Counted from the stretch's first letter, positions 24,712-34,230 are shown. The stretch is DNA of 64,000 bases from Saccharospirillum sp040881935 (GCF_040881935.1 NZ_JBBECH010000082.1:1-64000); one strand, 5' to 3'. The notes: a model not told the origin generated them from the sequence alone. Made by a program: numbers and translations.

Positions 24712-26484
24712 ATGCGAAGCCAATATTGTGGGGAGCTGGACAGCGCCTCAATCGACAAAACCGTTACCATCAGCGGCTGGGTGCACCGTCGTCGTGATCA
24801 CGGCGGCGTGATTTTTCTGGATGTGCGTGATCGCGCGGGCATCCTGCAGGTTGTATTCGATCCTGACCTCGAAGCCAGTTTCAACACCGCAGACCGCGTG
24901 CGCAGCGAATACGTCATCGAAGTGACCGGTCTGGTTCGGGCGCGTCCCGAGGGTACCATCAACAAGAGCATGGCCACCGGCGAGATTGAATTGCTGGGCC
25001 GTGAGATCACTGTCTTGAACGTCGCCAAGACGCCACCGTTCCCGCTCGACGAATATTCGGACGTTGGTGAAGACGTTCGCCTGCGCTACCGTTTTATGGA
25101 TTTGCGCCGTCCAGAGATGCAGCAGAAGCTGATTTTGCGCAGTAAAATCACTTCCAGCATTCGCCGACATCTGGAAGACCGGGGGTTTCTCGACATTGAA
25201 ACCCCGATCCTGACTCGGGCCACCCCTGAAGGTGCGCGCGACTATCTGGTGCCCAGCCGGACTCACCCGGGTGAGTTTTTTGCATTGCCACAGTCGCCGC
25301 AGTTGTTCAAACAGTTGCTGATGATTTCCGGCTTTGACCGCTATTACCAGATCGCCAAATGTTTCCGGGACGAAGACCTGCGGGCCGACCGTCAGCCCGA
25401 ATTCACCCAGATCGATATGGAGCTGGCCTTCGCCGACGAGCAGACCATCATGGCGATCACCGAGGGTATGATTCGTGGCTTGTTCAACGATGTACTGAGC
25501 GTCGATCTCGGTGATTTCCCGCGTATGCCCTACGCTGAAGCGATGGAGCGGTACGGTAGCGACAAGCCCGATCTGCGTATCCCGCTGGAGCTGGTGACCG
25601 TTAGTGATCTGATGAGCGAGGTTGATTTCAAGGTGTTTTCCGGCCCGGCCAACGACCCCAAAGGTCGCGTAGCCGCGTTGAAAGTCACCGGCGGAGCTGA
25701 GCTGACGCGCAAGCAAATCGACGATTACACCAAGTTCGTCAGCATATACGGCGCTCGTGGCTTGGCCTGGATCAAGGTTAACGATGTAACCCAACTGCCA
25801 GACGGTTTGCAGTCGCCCATCGTCAAGTTCATTCCCGAGCCGATCTTGAAAGAGCTGATGACGCGCCTCGACGCGAAAAACGGCGACATTATTTTCTTCG
25901 GCGCCGACAAGGCCGGTGTGGTAAATGATGCACTGGGCGCTTTGCGTTGCAAGCTGGGCGCGGACCTGAACCTGTTCACCACCGACTGGGCGCCGTTGTG
26001 GGTCGTTGACTTCCCGATGTTCGAAGTGACCGGGGAAGGCCGTTTGGCGGCCCTGCACCACCCGTTCACGTCGCCTTCCTGCTCGGCTGAAGAGCTGAAA
26101 GCCAACCCGGCAGATGCCTTGTCCCGTGCCTATGACATGGTGCTCAATGGCACCGAACTCGGCGGCGGGTCGATTCGTATCCACGACGAAGCCATGCAGC
26201 ATGTGGTGTTCGATGTGCTTGGCATCAGCCCGGAAGAGCAGGAAGAGAAATTCGGCTTTTTGCTGTCAGCCTTGCGCTTCGGTGCACCGCCGCACGGCGG
26301 CCTGGCGTTCGGGCTGGATCGCCTGGTGATGCTGATGACCGGTGCCGAGTCCATACGCGAAGTCATCGCTTTCCCGAAAACCCAGACAGCCGCGTGCTTG
26401 CTGACCCGGGCACCGGGTGAAGTCAGCAATGAACAGCTTAAAGAGCTGAACATTCGTGTGCGCAAGCCGGTCGCCGAGTCCTGA
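24712..26484 (+). CDS. aspS: Aspartate-tRNA ligase
   Basis: The 590-residue class II synthetase charges tRNA-Asp. The N-terminal OB fold includes SGWVHRRRDHGGVIFLDVRDRAG. The core has QSPQLFKQLLM, the motif 2 segment CFRDEDLRADRQPEFTQIDME and the motif 3 segment GGLAFGLDRLVMLM. A GAD insertion domain is present, as in bacterial AspRS. Whether the enzyme is discriminating or also charges tRNA-Asn cannot be told here. It starts the aspS-yebC-ruvC run. Confidence 0.97.
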   Translation: MRSQYCGELDSASIDKTVTISGWVHRRRDHGGVIFLDVRDRAGILQVVFDPDLEASFNTADRVRSEYVIEVTGLVRARPEGTINKSMATGEIELLGREITVLNVAKTPPFPLDEYSDVGEDVRLRYRFMDLRRPEMQQKLILRSKITSSIRRHLEDRGFLDIETPILTRATPEGARDYLVPSRTHPGEFFALPQSPQLFKQLLMISGFDRYYQIAKCFRDEDLRADRQPEFTQIDMELAFADEQTIMAITEGMIRGLFNDVLSVDLGDFPRMPYAEAMERYGSDKPDLRIPLELVTVSDLMSEVDFKVFSGPANDPKGRVAALKVTGGAELTRKQIDDYTKFVSIYGARGLAWIKVNDVTQLPDGLQSPIVKFIPEPILKELMTRLDAKNGDIIFFGADKAGVVNDALGALRCKLGADLNLFTTDWAPLWVVDFPMFEVTGEGRLAALHHPFTSPSCSAEELKANPADALSRAYDMVLNGTELGGGSIRIHDEAMQHVVFDVLGISPEEQEEKFGFLLSALRFGAPPHGGLAFGLDRLVMLMTGAESIREVIAFPKTQTAACLLTRAPGEVSNEQLKELNIRVRKPVAES

Positions 26485-26530
26485 GGGACCGGCACTGATG
26501 CGGCTGAAAGCCGAAACAATGAGGTAACTT

Positions 26531-27262
26531 ATGGCAGGTCATAGCAAGTGGGCCAACATTAAGCACCGCAAAGCGGCCCAGGATGCCAAGCGTGGCAAAA
26601 TTTTCACCAAACTGATTCGTGAGCTCGTCGTTGCGGCCCGTAACGGCGGCGCGGCTCCGGAAGACAACCCGGCGCTGCGCAGCGTGATGGACAAAGCGCT
26701 GACCGCCAACATGAAGCGCGACACCATAGACAAGGCCATTGCACGTGGTGTCGGTGCCGGTGAAGGCGATGACTACGAAGCCATGACTTATGAAGGGTAT
26801 GGCGCCGGTGGCGTGGCGATTTACGTCAAATGCCTGTCCGATAACCGCAACCGTACCGTCTCTGAAGTCCGCCACGCCTTTACCAAGTGCGCAGGCAACC
26901 TCGGTACAGATGGCTCCGTGGCTTATCTGTTCAGCACTGCCGGTCAGTTGTTTATCGAGCAGGGCAGCGAAGAGGCTGTGCTCGAAGCCGCGTTGGAAGC
27001 GGGCGCCGAAGATGTCATCAGCCACGACGATGGCAGTTTTGAAGTGCGTACTGCGGCCGAAGCGTTTTTGACTGTTAAAGAAGCCCTGATCGAAGCCGGT
27101 TATGAGGTGGAAGGGGAGGTCACCATGATCCCCGGCACCGAGACCGAACTGGACCCGGACACCGCCGAGAAAGTGCAGCGCCTGATCGACATGCTGGAAG
27201 ATCTGGATGACGTTCAGGCCGTCTATTCCAACGCGGTATTCCCGGAAGAAGCGGAAGCTTGA
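26531..27262 (+). CDS. yebC: YebC/PmpR family regulator
   Basis: The 243-residue protein begins AGHSKWANIKHRKAAQDAKRGKIF, the hallmark of the YebC/PmpR family. Members act as DNA-binding regulators or as ribosome-associated translation factors that help with proline stretches. It lies 46 bases after aspS and 31 bases before ruvC, the usual gammaproteobacterial order. The TolA of this genome, encoded 4 kb downstream, is extremely Pro-rich, which would fit a translation role but proves nothing. Confidence 0.95.
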   Translation: MAGHSKWANIKHRKAAQDAKRGKIFTKLIRELVVAARNGGAAPEDNPALRSVMDKALTANMKRDTIDKAIARGVGAGEGDDYEAMTYEGYGAGGVAIYVKCLSDNRNRTVSEVRHAFTKCAGNLGTDGSVAYLFSTAGQLFIEQGSEEAVLEAALEAGAEDVISHDDGSFEVRTAAEAFLTVKEALIEAGYEVEGEVTMIPGTETELDPDTAEKVQRLIDMLEDLDDVQAVYSNAVFPEEAEA

Positions 27263-27293
27263 ACCTGTGGCGGTTTGATCCGGGTGCCAGGCG

Positions 27294-27818
27294 ATGAGTC
27301 TGATCATCGGCATTGATCCGGGTTCGCGCAAAACCGGTTTTGGCATTATCAGTCAAGTCGGGTCCCGGCAGGAGTATGTAACCTCGGGCGTGATTCGCCT
27401 GGAGTCCTTCCCCACCTTTCCCGAGCGGCTGGATAACCTCTATACCTGCCTGATGGAAGTGATCGGGCAATGGGTGCCACAGGAAGCGGCCATTGAGCAG
27501 GTGTTTATGGGGCGCAGCGCCGATTCCGCGCTGAAACTGGGGCAGGCCCGGGGCGTTGCCATGCTGGCAGCGACACAGTCAAAGTTGCCGGTCAGTGAGT
27601 ATGCAGCGCGCAAGATTAAACAGGCGGTTGTCGGCAAAGGTGGCGCAGACAAAGTGCAGGTTCAGCATATGGTTCAGTTTCTGCTCAAATTACCGGGGCT
27701 TCCCCAGGAAGATGCCGCCGATGCTCTGGCGGTGGCACTGTGTCACGCCAACACTCAGGCTGGCTTGATCCGTGTAGCTGGCAGTCGCCATTCGCGACGG
27801 GGGCGCTGGCTGGAATGA
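27294..27818 (+). CDS. ruvC: Holliday junction resolvase RuvC
   Basis: The 174-residue endonuclease cuts Holliday junctions. IGIDPGSRKTGFG holds the first catalytic Asp. AIEQVFMGRSADSALKLGQARG holds the Glu, and QEDAADALAVALCHA holds the last acidic pair. It ends in a shared ATGA with the next gene, implying translational coupling. Confidence 0.96.
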   Translation: MSLIIGIDPGSRKTGFGIISQVGSRQEYVTSGVIRLESFPTFPERLDNLYTCLMEVIGQWVPQEAAIEQVFMGRSADSALKLGQARGVAMLAATQSKLPVSEYAARKIKQAVVGKGGADKVQVQHMVQFLLKLPGLPQEDAADALAVALCHANTQAGLIRVAGSRHSRRGRWLE

Positions 27819-28459
27819 CGGTGCTATACGCCATTGAACTCTTTGGAGTTGCGGTCTTCGCCATGGCCGGAGCCCTGGAAGCGGCGCGCAACCGGCTCGA
27901 CCTGTTCGGGGTTCTGGTGCTTGCGTTCGTGTCGGCCCTGGGCGGAGGCACTTTGCGCGATTTACTGCTGAATGTGTCGCCGTTAGCCTGGATCGGTGAC
28001 ATTACCCTGGCCTATACCGCCTTTGGCGGCGGCCTGCTGATGTTTTTTCTGGCCCGTTATTTCGCAGTACCGTTCAAAGTGTTGCTCTATGCGGATGCCA
28101 TCGGACTGGCGGCGTTTACCGTGTCCGGTACTCAGGCGGCTCTGGCACTGGAGTTGCCGGGACTGATCGTGGTGATGATGGGCATGGCTTCCGGCATCTT
28201 CGGTGGCATTCTGCGGGACATAATGGCCAACGAAGTTCCATTGATTTTCCGGCGCGATATCTACGCCACCGCTAGTTTCTGTGGCGCCGTTCTGGTCTGG
28301 CTGGGTCACCAGATATGGCCCGGCTCGCCCTGGATCTGGGTGGCAGGCTTTGCGTTGGTGCTTGCGGTGCGGGCCGCCGCCATTCACTGGCGATTGTCGT
28401 TACCGGGCTTTCTCAGTACCGTAGCCTATCGAAAAGACAACCACCCGAGGGATTTATGA
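27815..28459 (+). CDS. TRIC/YadS-type cation channel family protein
   Basis: The 214-residue inner-membrane protein has about seven spans in two similar halves. It matches the bacterial TRIC-type (UPF0126, YadS) family. Each half has the glycine-rich core: GGGTLRDLLLN in the first and GGILRDIMANEVP in the second. Related channels conduct potassium. Both ends overlap neighbours by four bases (ruvC stop and ruvA start). It is therefore embedded in the ruv operon, an unusual place for it. Confidence 0.9.
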   Translation: MTVLYAIELFGVAVFAMAGALEAARNRLDLFGVLVLAFVSALGGGTLRDLLLNVSPLAWIGDITLAYTAFGGGLLMFFLARYFAVPFKVLLYADAIGLAAFTVSGTQAALALELPGLIVVMMGMASGIFGGILRDIMANEVPLIFRRDIYATASFCGAVLVWLGHQIWPGSPWIWVAGFALVLAVRAAAIHWRLSLPGFLSTVAYRKDNHPRDL

Positions 28460-29061
28460 TAGGGCGACTGCAAGGCATTTTGCTTGAAAACCGCGCGCCG
28501 GACTTGCTGATCGATGTGAACGGCGTTGGTTATGACGTTCAGGCTCCGCTGTCGACGGCGTTCAAGTTGCCGCCGGTGGGTCAAACGGTGGTGGTGCATA
28601 CGCACCTAGCGGTGCGTGAAGACGCCCATCTGTTGTTTGGGTTTGGCAGCCAGCAGGAACGCAGCCTGTTTCGCGCGCTGATTAAAACCAGTGGTGTAGG
28701 CCCCAAGCTGGCGCTTGCCATCCTCAGCGGCATGGAACCAGACCGCTTTATACAGTGCATTCACGATGAAGATCCAAGTACCCTGGTGAAAATTCCAGGG
28801 GTCGGCAAAAAAACCGCTGAACGGCTGATTATCGAAATGCGGGATCGCATTAACGACCTTGGCGGTGCCGAGCGCTTGCTAGCCATGCCCGCCGTAGGCC
28901 AGGCGGTATCAGACGAGCCGCGACCCGAAGAAGATGCCGAAAGCGCGTTGGTTGCCCTGGGCTACAAACCAGTGCAGGCGGCGAAAGCGATTGCCCGGGT
29001 GACCGAGCCCGGAATGGACTCGCAAAGCCTGATTCGCGCCGCCCTGAAACACATGATGTAA
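28456..29061 (+). CDS. ruvA: Holliday junction branch migration protein RuvA
   Basis: The 201-residue protein binds Holliday junctions and positions the RuvB motors. MIGRLQGILLENRAPDLLIDVNGVGYDV is the family start, so ATG 28456 is the true start (GAGGG ribosome site) rather than the longer frame upstream. Helix-hairpin-helix motifs are seen in KTSGVGPKLALAIL and KIPGVGKKTAERLI. The C-terminal domain III that contacts RuvB ends the protein. Confidence 0.97.
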   Translation: MIGRLQGILLENRAPDLLIDVNGVGYDVQAPLSTAFKLPPVGQTVVVHTHLAVREDAHLLFGFGSQQERSLFRALIKTSGVGPKLALAILSGMEPDRFIQCIHDEDPSTLVKIPGVGKKTAERLIIEMRDRINDLGGAERLLAMPAVGQAVSDEPRPEEDAESALVALGYKPVQAAKAIARVTEPGMDSQSLIRAALKHMM

Positions 29062-29091
29062 CGGGCTCCACCCCAAACCGGACAGCCGACC

Positions 29092-30099
29092 ATGATTGAA
29101 ACAGATCGTTTTATCGCGCCAGAACCCCAGAGTCCGCGTGAGGAACAGTATGATCGCGCCATTCGCCCGACCAGCCTGGCTGAATACATAGGCCAGGCGG
29201 TGGTGCGCGAGAAGATGGACATCTTCATCAGCGCGGCGCGCATGCGCAAGGAGCCGCTCGATCACACCCTGGTGTTTGGCCCGCCTGGGCTGGGCAAGAC
29301 CACACTGGCGAATATCATCGCCTATGAAATGGGTGTCAGTATCAAAACAACCTCGGGGCCGGTGTTGGAAAAAGCCGGTGACCTGGCTGCCATGCTCACT
29401 AATCTGGAGTCTGGTGATATTCTGTTTATTGATGAAATTCACCGGCTGGCACCCCACATAGAAGAGGTGCTGTATCCGGCGATGGAAGATTACCAGCTGG
29501 ATATCATGATCGGTGAAGGACCTGCGGCGCGCAGCATCAAACTGGATCTGCCGCCCTTTACCCTGGTTGGCGCGACCACCCGTGCAGGGTTGCTGACGTC
29601 GCCATTGCGTGACCGCTTTGGCATTGTTGAACGGCTGGAATTCTACAGTGTTTCGGAATTAACCCAGATTATCGAACGTTCGGCGGGCAAACTCGGCGTC
29701 ACGATCAGCCATGAAGGCGCCACCGAGATTGCTGGCCGGTCACGGGGCACTCCCCGCATCGCCAACCGATTGTTGCGTCGGGTGCGCGATTACGCCGAAG
29801 TAAAGCACAGTGGATCGGTTGATCAAGAGATCGCTGACCTGGCGCTCGATATGCTGAATGTCGATAAAGCCGGGTTTGATCACCTGGACCGCAGGCTGTT
29901 ATTAATGTTGATCGAGAAATTCGCCGGTGGACCGGTCGGTGTGGAAAGTCTCGCCGCCGCCCTCAGCGAAGAGCGCGATACCATTGAAGATGTTGTGGAG
30001 CCCTATCTGATCCAGCAAGGGTATCTGATCCGCTCCCCCCGGGGGCGGATGGTAACCGACCTCGCCTACCTGCATTTTGACCTGCAGCGCTCCAGTTAA
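29092..30099 (+). CDS. ruvB: Holliday junction branch migration ATPase RuvB
   Basis: The 335-residue AAA+ motor has the Walker A motif GPPGLGKTT, Walker B FIDEIHR, sensor 1 GATTRAG and the arginine-containing SRGTPRIANRLLRRVRDYA segment. A winged-helix DNA-binding domain forms the C terminus. It follows ruvA by 30 bases. tolQ comes next with no ybgC between them, unlike E. coli. Confidence 0.97.
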   Translation: MIETDRFIAPEPQSPREEQYDRAIRPTSLAEYIGQAVVREKMDIFISAARMRKEPLDHTLVFGPPGLGKTTLANIIAYEMGVSIKTTSGPVLEKAGDLAAMLTNLESGDILFIDEIHRLAPHIEEVLYPAMEDYQLDIMIGEGPAARSIKLDLPPFTLVGATTRAGLLTSPLRDRFGIVERLEFYSVSELTQIIERSAGKLGVTISHEGATEIAGRSRGTPRIANRLLRRVRDYAEVKHSGSVDQEIADLALDMLNVDKAGFDHLDRRLLLMLIEKFAGGPVGVESLAAALSEERDTIEDVVEPYLIQQGYLIRSPRGRMVTDLAYLHFDLQRSS

Positions 30100-30217
30100 G
30101 CCCGGTCGCGGGGCTGTGAAAAGGGTTCGAAAAGCTCCGGGGCGGTTTCGGACACTGCTAGTATTTGATCTGAAAACTCTTTAGCCTAGCGCCCATCGTC
30201 AACAAGAGGAATTGGGT

Positions 30218-30931
30218 GTGGGCAGTCAATTGTCAATCTGGGAATTGGTCAGCGAAGCCTCGCTGTTAGTGCAGTTGGTCATGTTGACATTGCTGGCAGC
30301 ATCCGTCGCGACCTGGATCTTTATTTTCGAGCGGCGCAAAGTGCTGCGCGCCGCTTATCGTCGCTTTGCCGGTTTTGAAGAACGGTTCTGGTCCGGTATG
30401 GATCTGGCGCAACTTTATCGTCAGGTGAATGCCAATCCGGATCCGCAGAACGGGGGTGAACACATCTTTCGCGTCGGTTTCAAAGAGTTTAACCGGCTGC
30501 GCCAGCAAAACATGACCGATGCCGACGCCATCATGGCCGGTTGCCAGCGCGCCATGCGCGTGGCGTGCAGCAAGGAAATGGAAAAGCTGGATCATCATCT
30601 GCCGTTTCTGGCTACAGTCGGTTCTACCAGCCCCTACATCGGCCTCTTTGGCACGGTGTGGGGCATCATGAATTCTTTTCGCGGTCTGGCGTCCGTACCT
30701 CAGGTAACGCTGGCGACCGTAGCGCCCGGTATCTCAGAAGCCCTGATCGCAACGGCCATGGGGTTGTTTGCAGCTATTCCGGCCGTTATCGCCTACAACC
30801 GTTTCTCGGCTCAGGCCGACAAGCTGGTCGGTAACTACGAAACCTTTGCCGAAGAATTCTCGGCGATACTGCACCGTCAGGCGCATTTGCTGGGCAGCCA
30901 GCCGGCGCGGCAGAAAGAAGTGCCAGCATGA
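30218..30931 (+). CDS. tolQ: Tol-Pal system protein TolQ
   Basis: The protein of about 237 residues has three membrane spans and uses the proton-motive force with TolR to energise TolA. The MotA/ExbB-like segment FGTVWGIMNSFRGLA and the pore helix LIATAMGLFAAIPAVIAYN are clear. I prefer GTG 30218 because AGAGGA lies 7 bases upstream. A TTG two codons earlier is possible. It overlaps tolR by four bases. Confidence 0.95.
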   Translation: MGSQLSIWELVSEASLLVQLVMLTLLAASVATWIFIFERRKVLRAAYRRFAGFEERFWSGMDLAQLYRQVNANPDPQNGGEHIFRVGFKEFNRLRQQNMTDADAIMAGCQRAMRVACSKEMEKLDHHLPFLATVGSTSPYIGLFGTVWGIMNSFRGLASVPQVTLATVAPGISEALIATAMGLFAAIPAVIAYNRFSAQADKLVGNYETFAEEFSAILHRQAHLLGSQPARQKEVPA

Positions 30932-31359
30932 TTACGGTGCGCCGTGGCCGCAAGCCGATGTCAGACATCAACGTCGTGCCGTATATTGATGTCATGTTGG
31001 TGCTGCTGATCATCTTTATGGTGACTGCACCGATGATGATGCAAGGGGTTGAGGTTGAGGTGCCGCAAGTGGTGTCCGGGCCACTGGAGCGGGACGATGA
31101 ACAGGAATACCTGATCGTTGCGGTCGATGAGCAGGGGCAGATCTTTATCGAACGCGGCGATGAAGAGCCCGAGACGGTGCAGGTCGGTGCAGTGGGCGAG
31201 TATGCTTTGCGGGTATTGCAGCAGCAACCGAGCCTTGAAGTGTACATCCGGGGTGATAATCGTGTGCCCTATGGCACGGTGATGCAGGTAATGGCAGCCT
31301 TGCAACAGGCAGGCATCAGCTCGGTCGGGTTGATCACCGAGGCACCGAATGAAAGCTGA
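30928..31359 (+). CDS. tolR: Tol-Pal system protein TolR
   Basis: The 143-residue ExbD-like protein has one membrane span carrying the key Asp (INVVPYIDVMLVLLIIFMV) and a periplasmic domain. With TolQ it forms the ion-driven motor of the Tol complex. It overlaps both tolQ and tolA. Confidence 0.95.
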   Translation: MITVRRGRKPMSDINVVPYIDVMLVLLIIFMVTAPMMMQGVEVEVPQVVSGPLERDDEQEYLIVAVDEQGQIFIERGDEEPETVQVGAVGEYALRVLQQQPSLEVYIRGDNRVPYGTVMQVMAALQQAGISSVGLITEAPNES

Positions 31360-32227
31360 GCTCGATCAGTGGCGTAACCTGGCAGGGCCCGTGAGCTCAG
31401 CCGTAGTATTACATGCCGTTATCGGCTTTGTACTGCTGGTGGGGTTCAGTTTCACCACGCCAACACCAGACAGTTTTGAATTGCCACCGGCCATGCAAGC
31501 CAGTTTGCGTATAGAGCCCCAGCCGAAGGTGGCTGCGCAACCCGAGCCACAGCCTGCGCCGAGGCCGGAACCGCAGCCGGAGCCAACTCCTGAGCCCAAA
31601 CCAGAACCCGAACCGACGCCACAGCCGGAGCCGGCACCCGAACCGACGCCACAGCCGGAGCCGGCACCCGAACCGACGCCACAGCCTGAGCCGGAACCGG
31701 CTCCTGAGCCTGAGCCCGAACCGGCACCAGTTCCAGTTCCAGAGCCACAGCCAGAACCCGAGCCGGCGCCAAGACCAGAACCCGAGCCTCGGCCTAACCC
31801 GGTCCCCACTGAGAATTCGTTCAGTGACTTACTGGCCGGGCTTGATGAAGAAGACGCAGCTATCGAGCAGCAGCAGGAGCAGGCCGAACAACGTCGGGAG
31901 GCGCAGCAGCGAATCGCCACGGTGACTGACGATTATAAAGGCCGCATCGGCCAGCAGGTTCAGCGAGCCTGGTCGCGGCCCATGGAGCTCAGAGTAATGG
32001 ATTTGCGCGACCGCGAGACAGTGGTGCGTATTAATCTGTTGCCGACCGGTGAAATGCAGGGTGAACCTGTTATCGTGTCCGGCAGTGGCATCGCGAGTCT
32101 GGATCAGTCGGCCCTGAGAGCCCTGCAACGCATACGCCGTTTTGAGGTGCCTGAAGACATCCAGGCGTTTAACCAGAATTTTCGCAGTTTTACCATTACG
32201 TTCAAACCTGAGGATCTGATGCAGTGA
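31349..32227 (+). CDS. tolA: Tol-Pal system protein TolA, Pro/Glu-rich linker
   Basis: The 292-residue protein spans the periplasm from TolQR to TolB and Pal. An N-terminal anchor (about 17-36) is followed by a Pro/Glu linker (about 57-153) and a short Glu/Gln/Arg helix. A C-terminal TolA/TonB-like domain (about 195-292) ends the protein. The linker is built on PEP repeats, including two exact 30-base units (31621-31650 and 31651-31680). E. coli TolA has a long Ala/Lys helix here instead. It overlaps tolR and tolB. Confidence 0.92.
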   Translation: MKAELDQWRNLAGPVSSAVVLHAVIGFVLLVGFSFTTPTPDSFELPPAMQASLRIEPQPKVAAQPEPQPAPRPEPQPEPTPEPKPEPEPTPQPEPAPEPTPQPEPAPEPTPQPEPEPAPEPEPEPAPVPVPEPQPEPEPAPRPEPEPRPNPVPTENSFSDLLAGLDEEDAAIEQQQEQAEQRREAQQRIATVTDDYKGRIGQQVQRAWSRPMELRVMDLRDRETVVRINLLPTGEMQGEPVIVSGSGIASLDQSALRALQRIRRFEVPEDIQAFNQNFRSFTITFKPEDLMQ

Positions 32228-33534
32228 GAATAAAAGATTCAGTTGTTGTCAGCCTGATTACCCTAGTGTCCATCGTCTGCTCAGGCCTGGTGCAGGCCGA
32301 AGACCTCGATATCGTTGTTACCCGGGGCTACGACACCAAAACCAGGATCGCCATCGTGCCTTTCTACTGGGAAGGCAGTGCAACCCTGCCGGAGGAAGTG
32401 CACAGTATTATCGATCAGAACCTCACCCGTACCGGACGTTTTGAAGCGTTACCACCGCGCAACATGCTCACGCAGCCGACGTCTGAAGATGCTGTCTTTT
32501 ATCGCGACTGGCGGTTGCTGAACCAGGAATACCTGATTATCGGGTCTATCGAGCCCGCGGGTGACGACCGCGTCAAGGTCAATTTCGCGCTGTACGACGT
32601 TGTGGAAGGTAGGCGAGTTGTAGCCGCTAACCAAACGGTGGGGGTTTTTCAACTCAGGGATCTGGCGCACTCGATATCTGACCTGATTCATGAGCGCATC
32701 ACTGGCGTCAAGGGTATCTTCTCGACCAAAATCGCCTTTGTTACGCGCCGGCCGACGACCGACAATAACTTTGAATACCGCCTACAGATTGCGGACGCTG
32801 ACGGGCAGCGAGCCCGTACCGTGTATCGCTCCAATGAGCCGATCATCTCGCCCACCTGGTCTCACAGTGGCCGCCGGGTGGCGTTTGCCAACAAAGTAGG
32901 CGATCGCTGGAAGGTTTTTGTGCAGGAACTGTCGACTGGCAAGTCAAATTCGATCAACGGCCCGCGCGGCTACACCTCGGCACCATCGTTCTCGCCCGAT
33001 GGCCGCTATCTGGCTTACGTGTCCAGTACAGCGGGGAATCCGGAACTCTATCTCTATGATTTCTCCAGCGGTGATAGCACACGACTGACACAAAATAACT
33101 ACATTGATACCGAGCCGAGCTTCTCTCCGGACTCAAAATCGCTGGTCTACACTTCAGAAAGGGGCGGGAGTCCACAAATTTATCAAATGGACCTTGCCAG
33201 TAAGCGTGCGCAGCGCTTAACCTTTGAAGGAAGCCAGAATCTAAAGGCTCATTACAGCAGTGATGGCGACTATCTGGTGTTTGTGCACCAGATTAACGGG
33301 CGTTTTCATGTTGCTGCGATGGACCTGGCAAGCCGTGAGATCCGAGTGCTGACGGAGACCAATCTGGATGAATCGCCCAGCATTGCTCCCAATGGCACGA
33401 TGCTGGTCTATGCTACTAAGTCTAGGGGGCAGGGCGTGTTGGCATGGGTGTCGCTGGATGGCCAAGTCACCAGTGAAATGCCTTCAATTCACGGAGACGT
33501 GATAGAACCGTCATGGTCTCCATACCTGAACTAG
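32224..33534 (+). CDS. tolB: Tol-Pal system beta-propeller protein TolB
   Basis: The 436-residue periplasmic protein has a signal peptide ending QAED, an N-terminal domain and a six-bladed propeller. The repeated blades are seen as SPTWSHSGRRVAF, APSFSPDGRYLAY and EPSFSPDSKSLVY. It shuttles between TolA and Pal. GTG 32224 overlaps the tolA stop (GTGA). Confidence 0.96.
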   Translation: MRIKDSVVVSLITLVSIVCSGLVQAEDLDIVVTRGYDTKTRIAIVPFYWEGSATLPEEVHSIIDQNLTRTGRFEALPPRNMLTQPTSEDAVFYRDWRLLNQEYLIIGSIEPAGDDRVKVNFALYDVVEGRRVVAANQTVGVFQLRDLAHSISDLIHERITGVKGIFSTKIAFVTRRPTTDNNFEYRLQIADADGQRARTVYRSNEPIISPTWSHSGRRVAFANKVGDRWKVFVQELSTGKSNSINGPRGYTSAPSFSPDGRYLAYVSSTAGNPELYLYDFSSGDSTRLTQNNYIDTEPSFSPDSKSLVYTSERGGSPQIYQMDLASKRAQRLTFEGSQNLKAHYSSDGDYLVFVHQINGRFHVAAMDLASREIRVLTETNLDESPSIAPNGTMLVYATKSRGQGVLAWVSLDGQVTSEMPSIHGDVIEPSWSPYLN

Positions 33535-33650
33535 TGACACTTTTAACGGTGTACTTGAACTGGGTGAGCAAGCAAGGCAAGATGCCAATAAGGCCTCGTG
33601 CTTAGCTGAGCACCTGATAATAATGATCGACAACTGATGGGAAAAGGAAA

Positions 33651-34220
33651 ATGGCTAAAACCAAACTGATTCAAGTTGCTGCTATCACGTTCGCGGTGTT
33701 CCTGGCGGGCTGTGCGTCCAACGACGTAGCAGAAACCAGTGGTGCTGAAACGACTGATACCGGAACAGAAATGGAAGACGAAGGTCTGGGCGACCTGACC
33801 CTCGAAGTTGAACAGCAAGATCCGGTTGAAATGGACACCTCTGCCGATGACGAAATGGCAGATGCAGTGACCAGCGAATTCATGGATCTGCTGGACCAGA
33901 CTTTGATCTACTTCGATTTTGACGAGTCTGCAATCCGTTCAGAATTCCGCACTGTGCTGAACGCCCATGCGATGAACCTGGCGGCCAACCCGAACATGAG
34001 CGTTGTGCTGGAAGGCCATGCTGATGAGCGCGGTACCCGCGAATACAACCTGGCACTGGGTGAGCGTCGCGCAAAATCAGTCGCTGATTACCTGATGCTG
34101 CGCGGTGTGGCAGCTAGCCAGATCGACTCTGTCAGCTACGGCGAAGAAATGCCGCTGGCACTGGGTAGCACAGAAAGTGACTACGCAGAAAACCGTCGTG
34201 TAGAGATCGTATATCCATAA
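33651..34220 (+). CDS. pal: Peptidoglycan-associated lipoprotein Pal
   Basis: The 189-residue outer-membrane lipoprotein has a lipobox VFLAGC and then an acidic linker. A C-terminal OmpA-like domain binds peptidoglycan (YFDFDESAIR, LEGHADERGTREYNLALGERRA). It lies 116 bases after tolB with a good AGGA ribosome site, and possibly its own promoter in the gap. Confidence 0.97.
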   Translation: MAKTKLIQVAAITFAVFLAGCASNDVAETSGAETTDTGTEMEDEGLGDLTLEVEQQDPVEMDTSADDEMADAVTSEFMDLLDQTLIYFDFDESAIRSEFRTVLNAHAMNLAANPNMSVVLEGHADERGTREYNLALGERRAKSVADYLMLRGVAASQIDSVSYGEEMPLALGSTESDYAENRRVEIVYP

Positions 34221-34230
34221 TCGAGACACC

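Noticed and set aside
24748..26202. Long open frame (484 codons) on the minus strand opposite aspS
   Set aside because: It lies entirely within aspS. Its translation has no recognisable motif and is a reading-frame shadow of GC-rich coding sequence.
31609..31680. Short direct repeats in tolA as a CRISPR-like array
   Set aside because: The repeats are contiguous, in frame and without spacers. They encode the TolA linker.
31366..31920. Gly/Ser-rich minus-strand frame in tolA
   Set aside because: Its simple-sequence protein is the complement of the Pro/Glu codon repeat in tolA.
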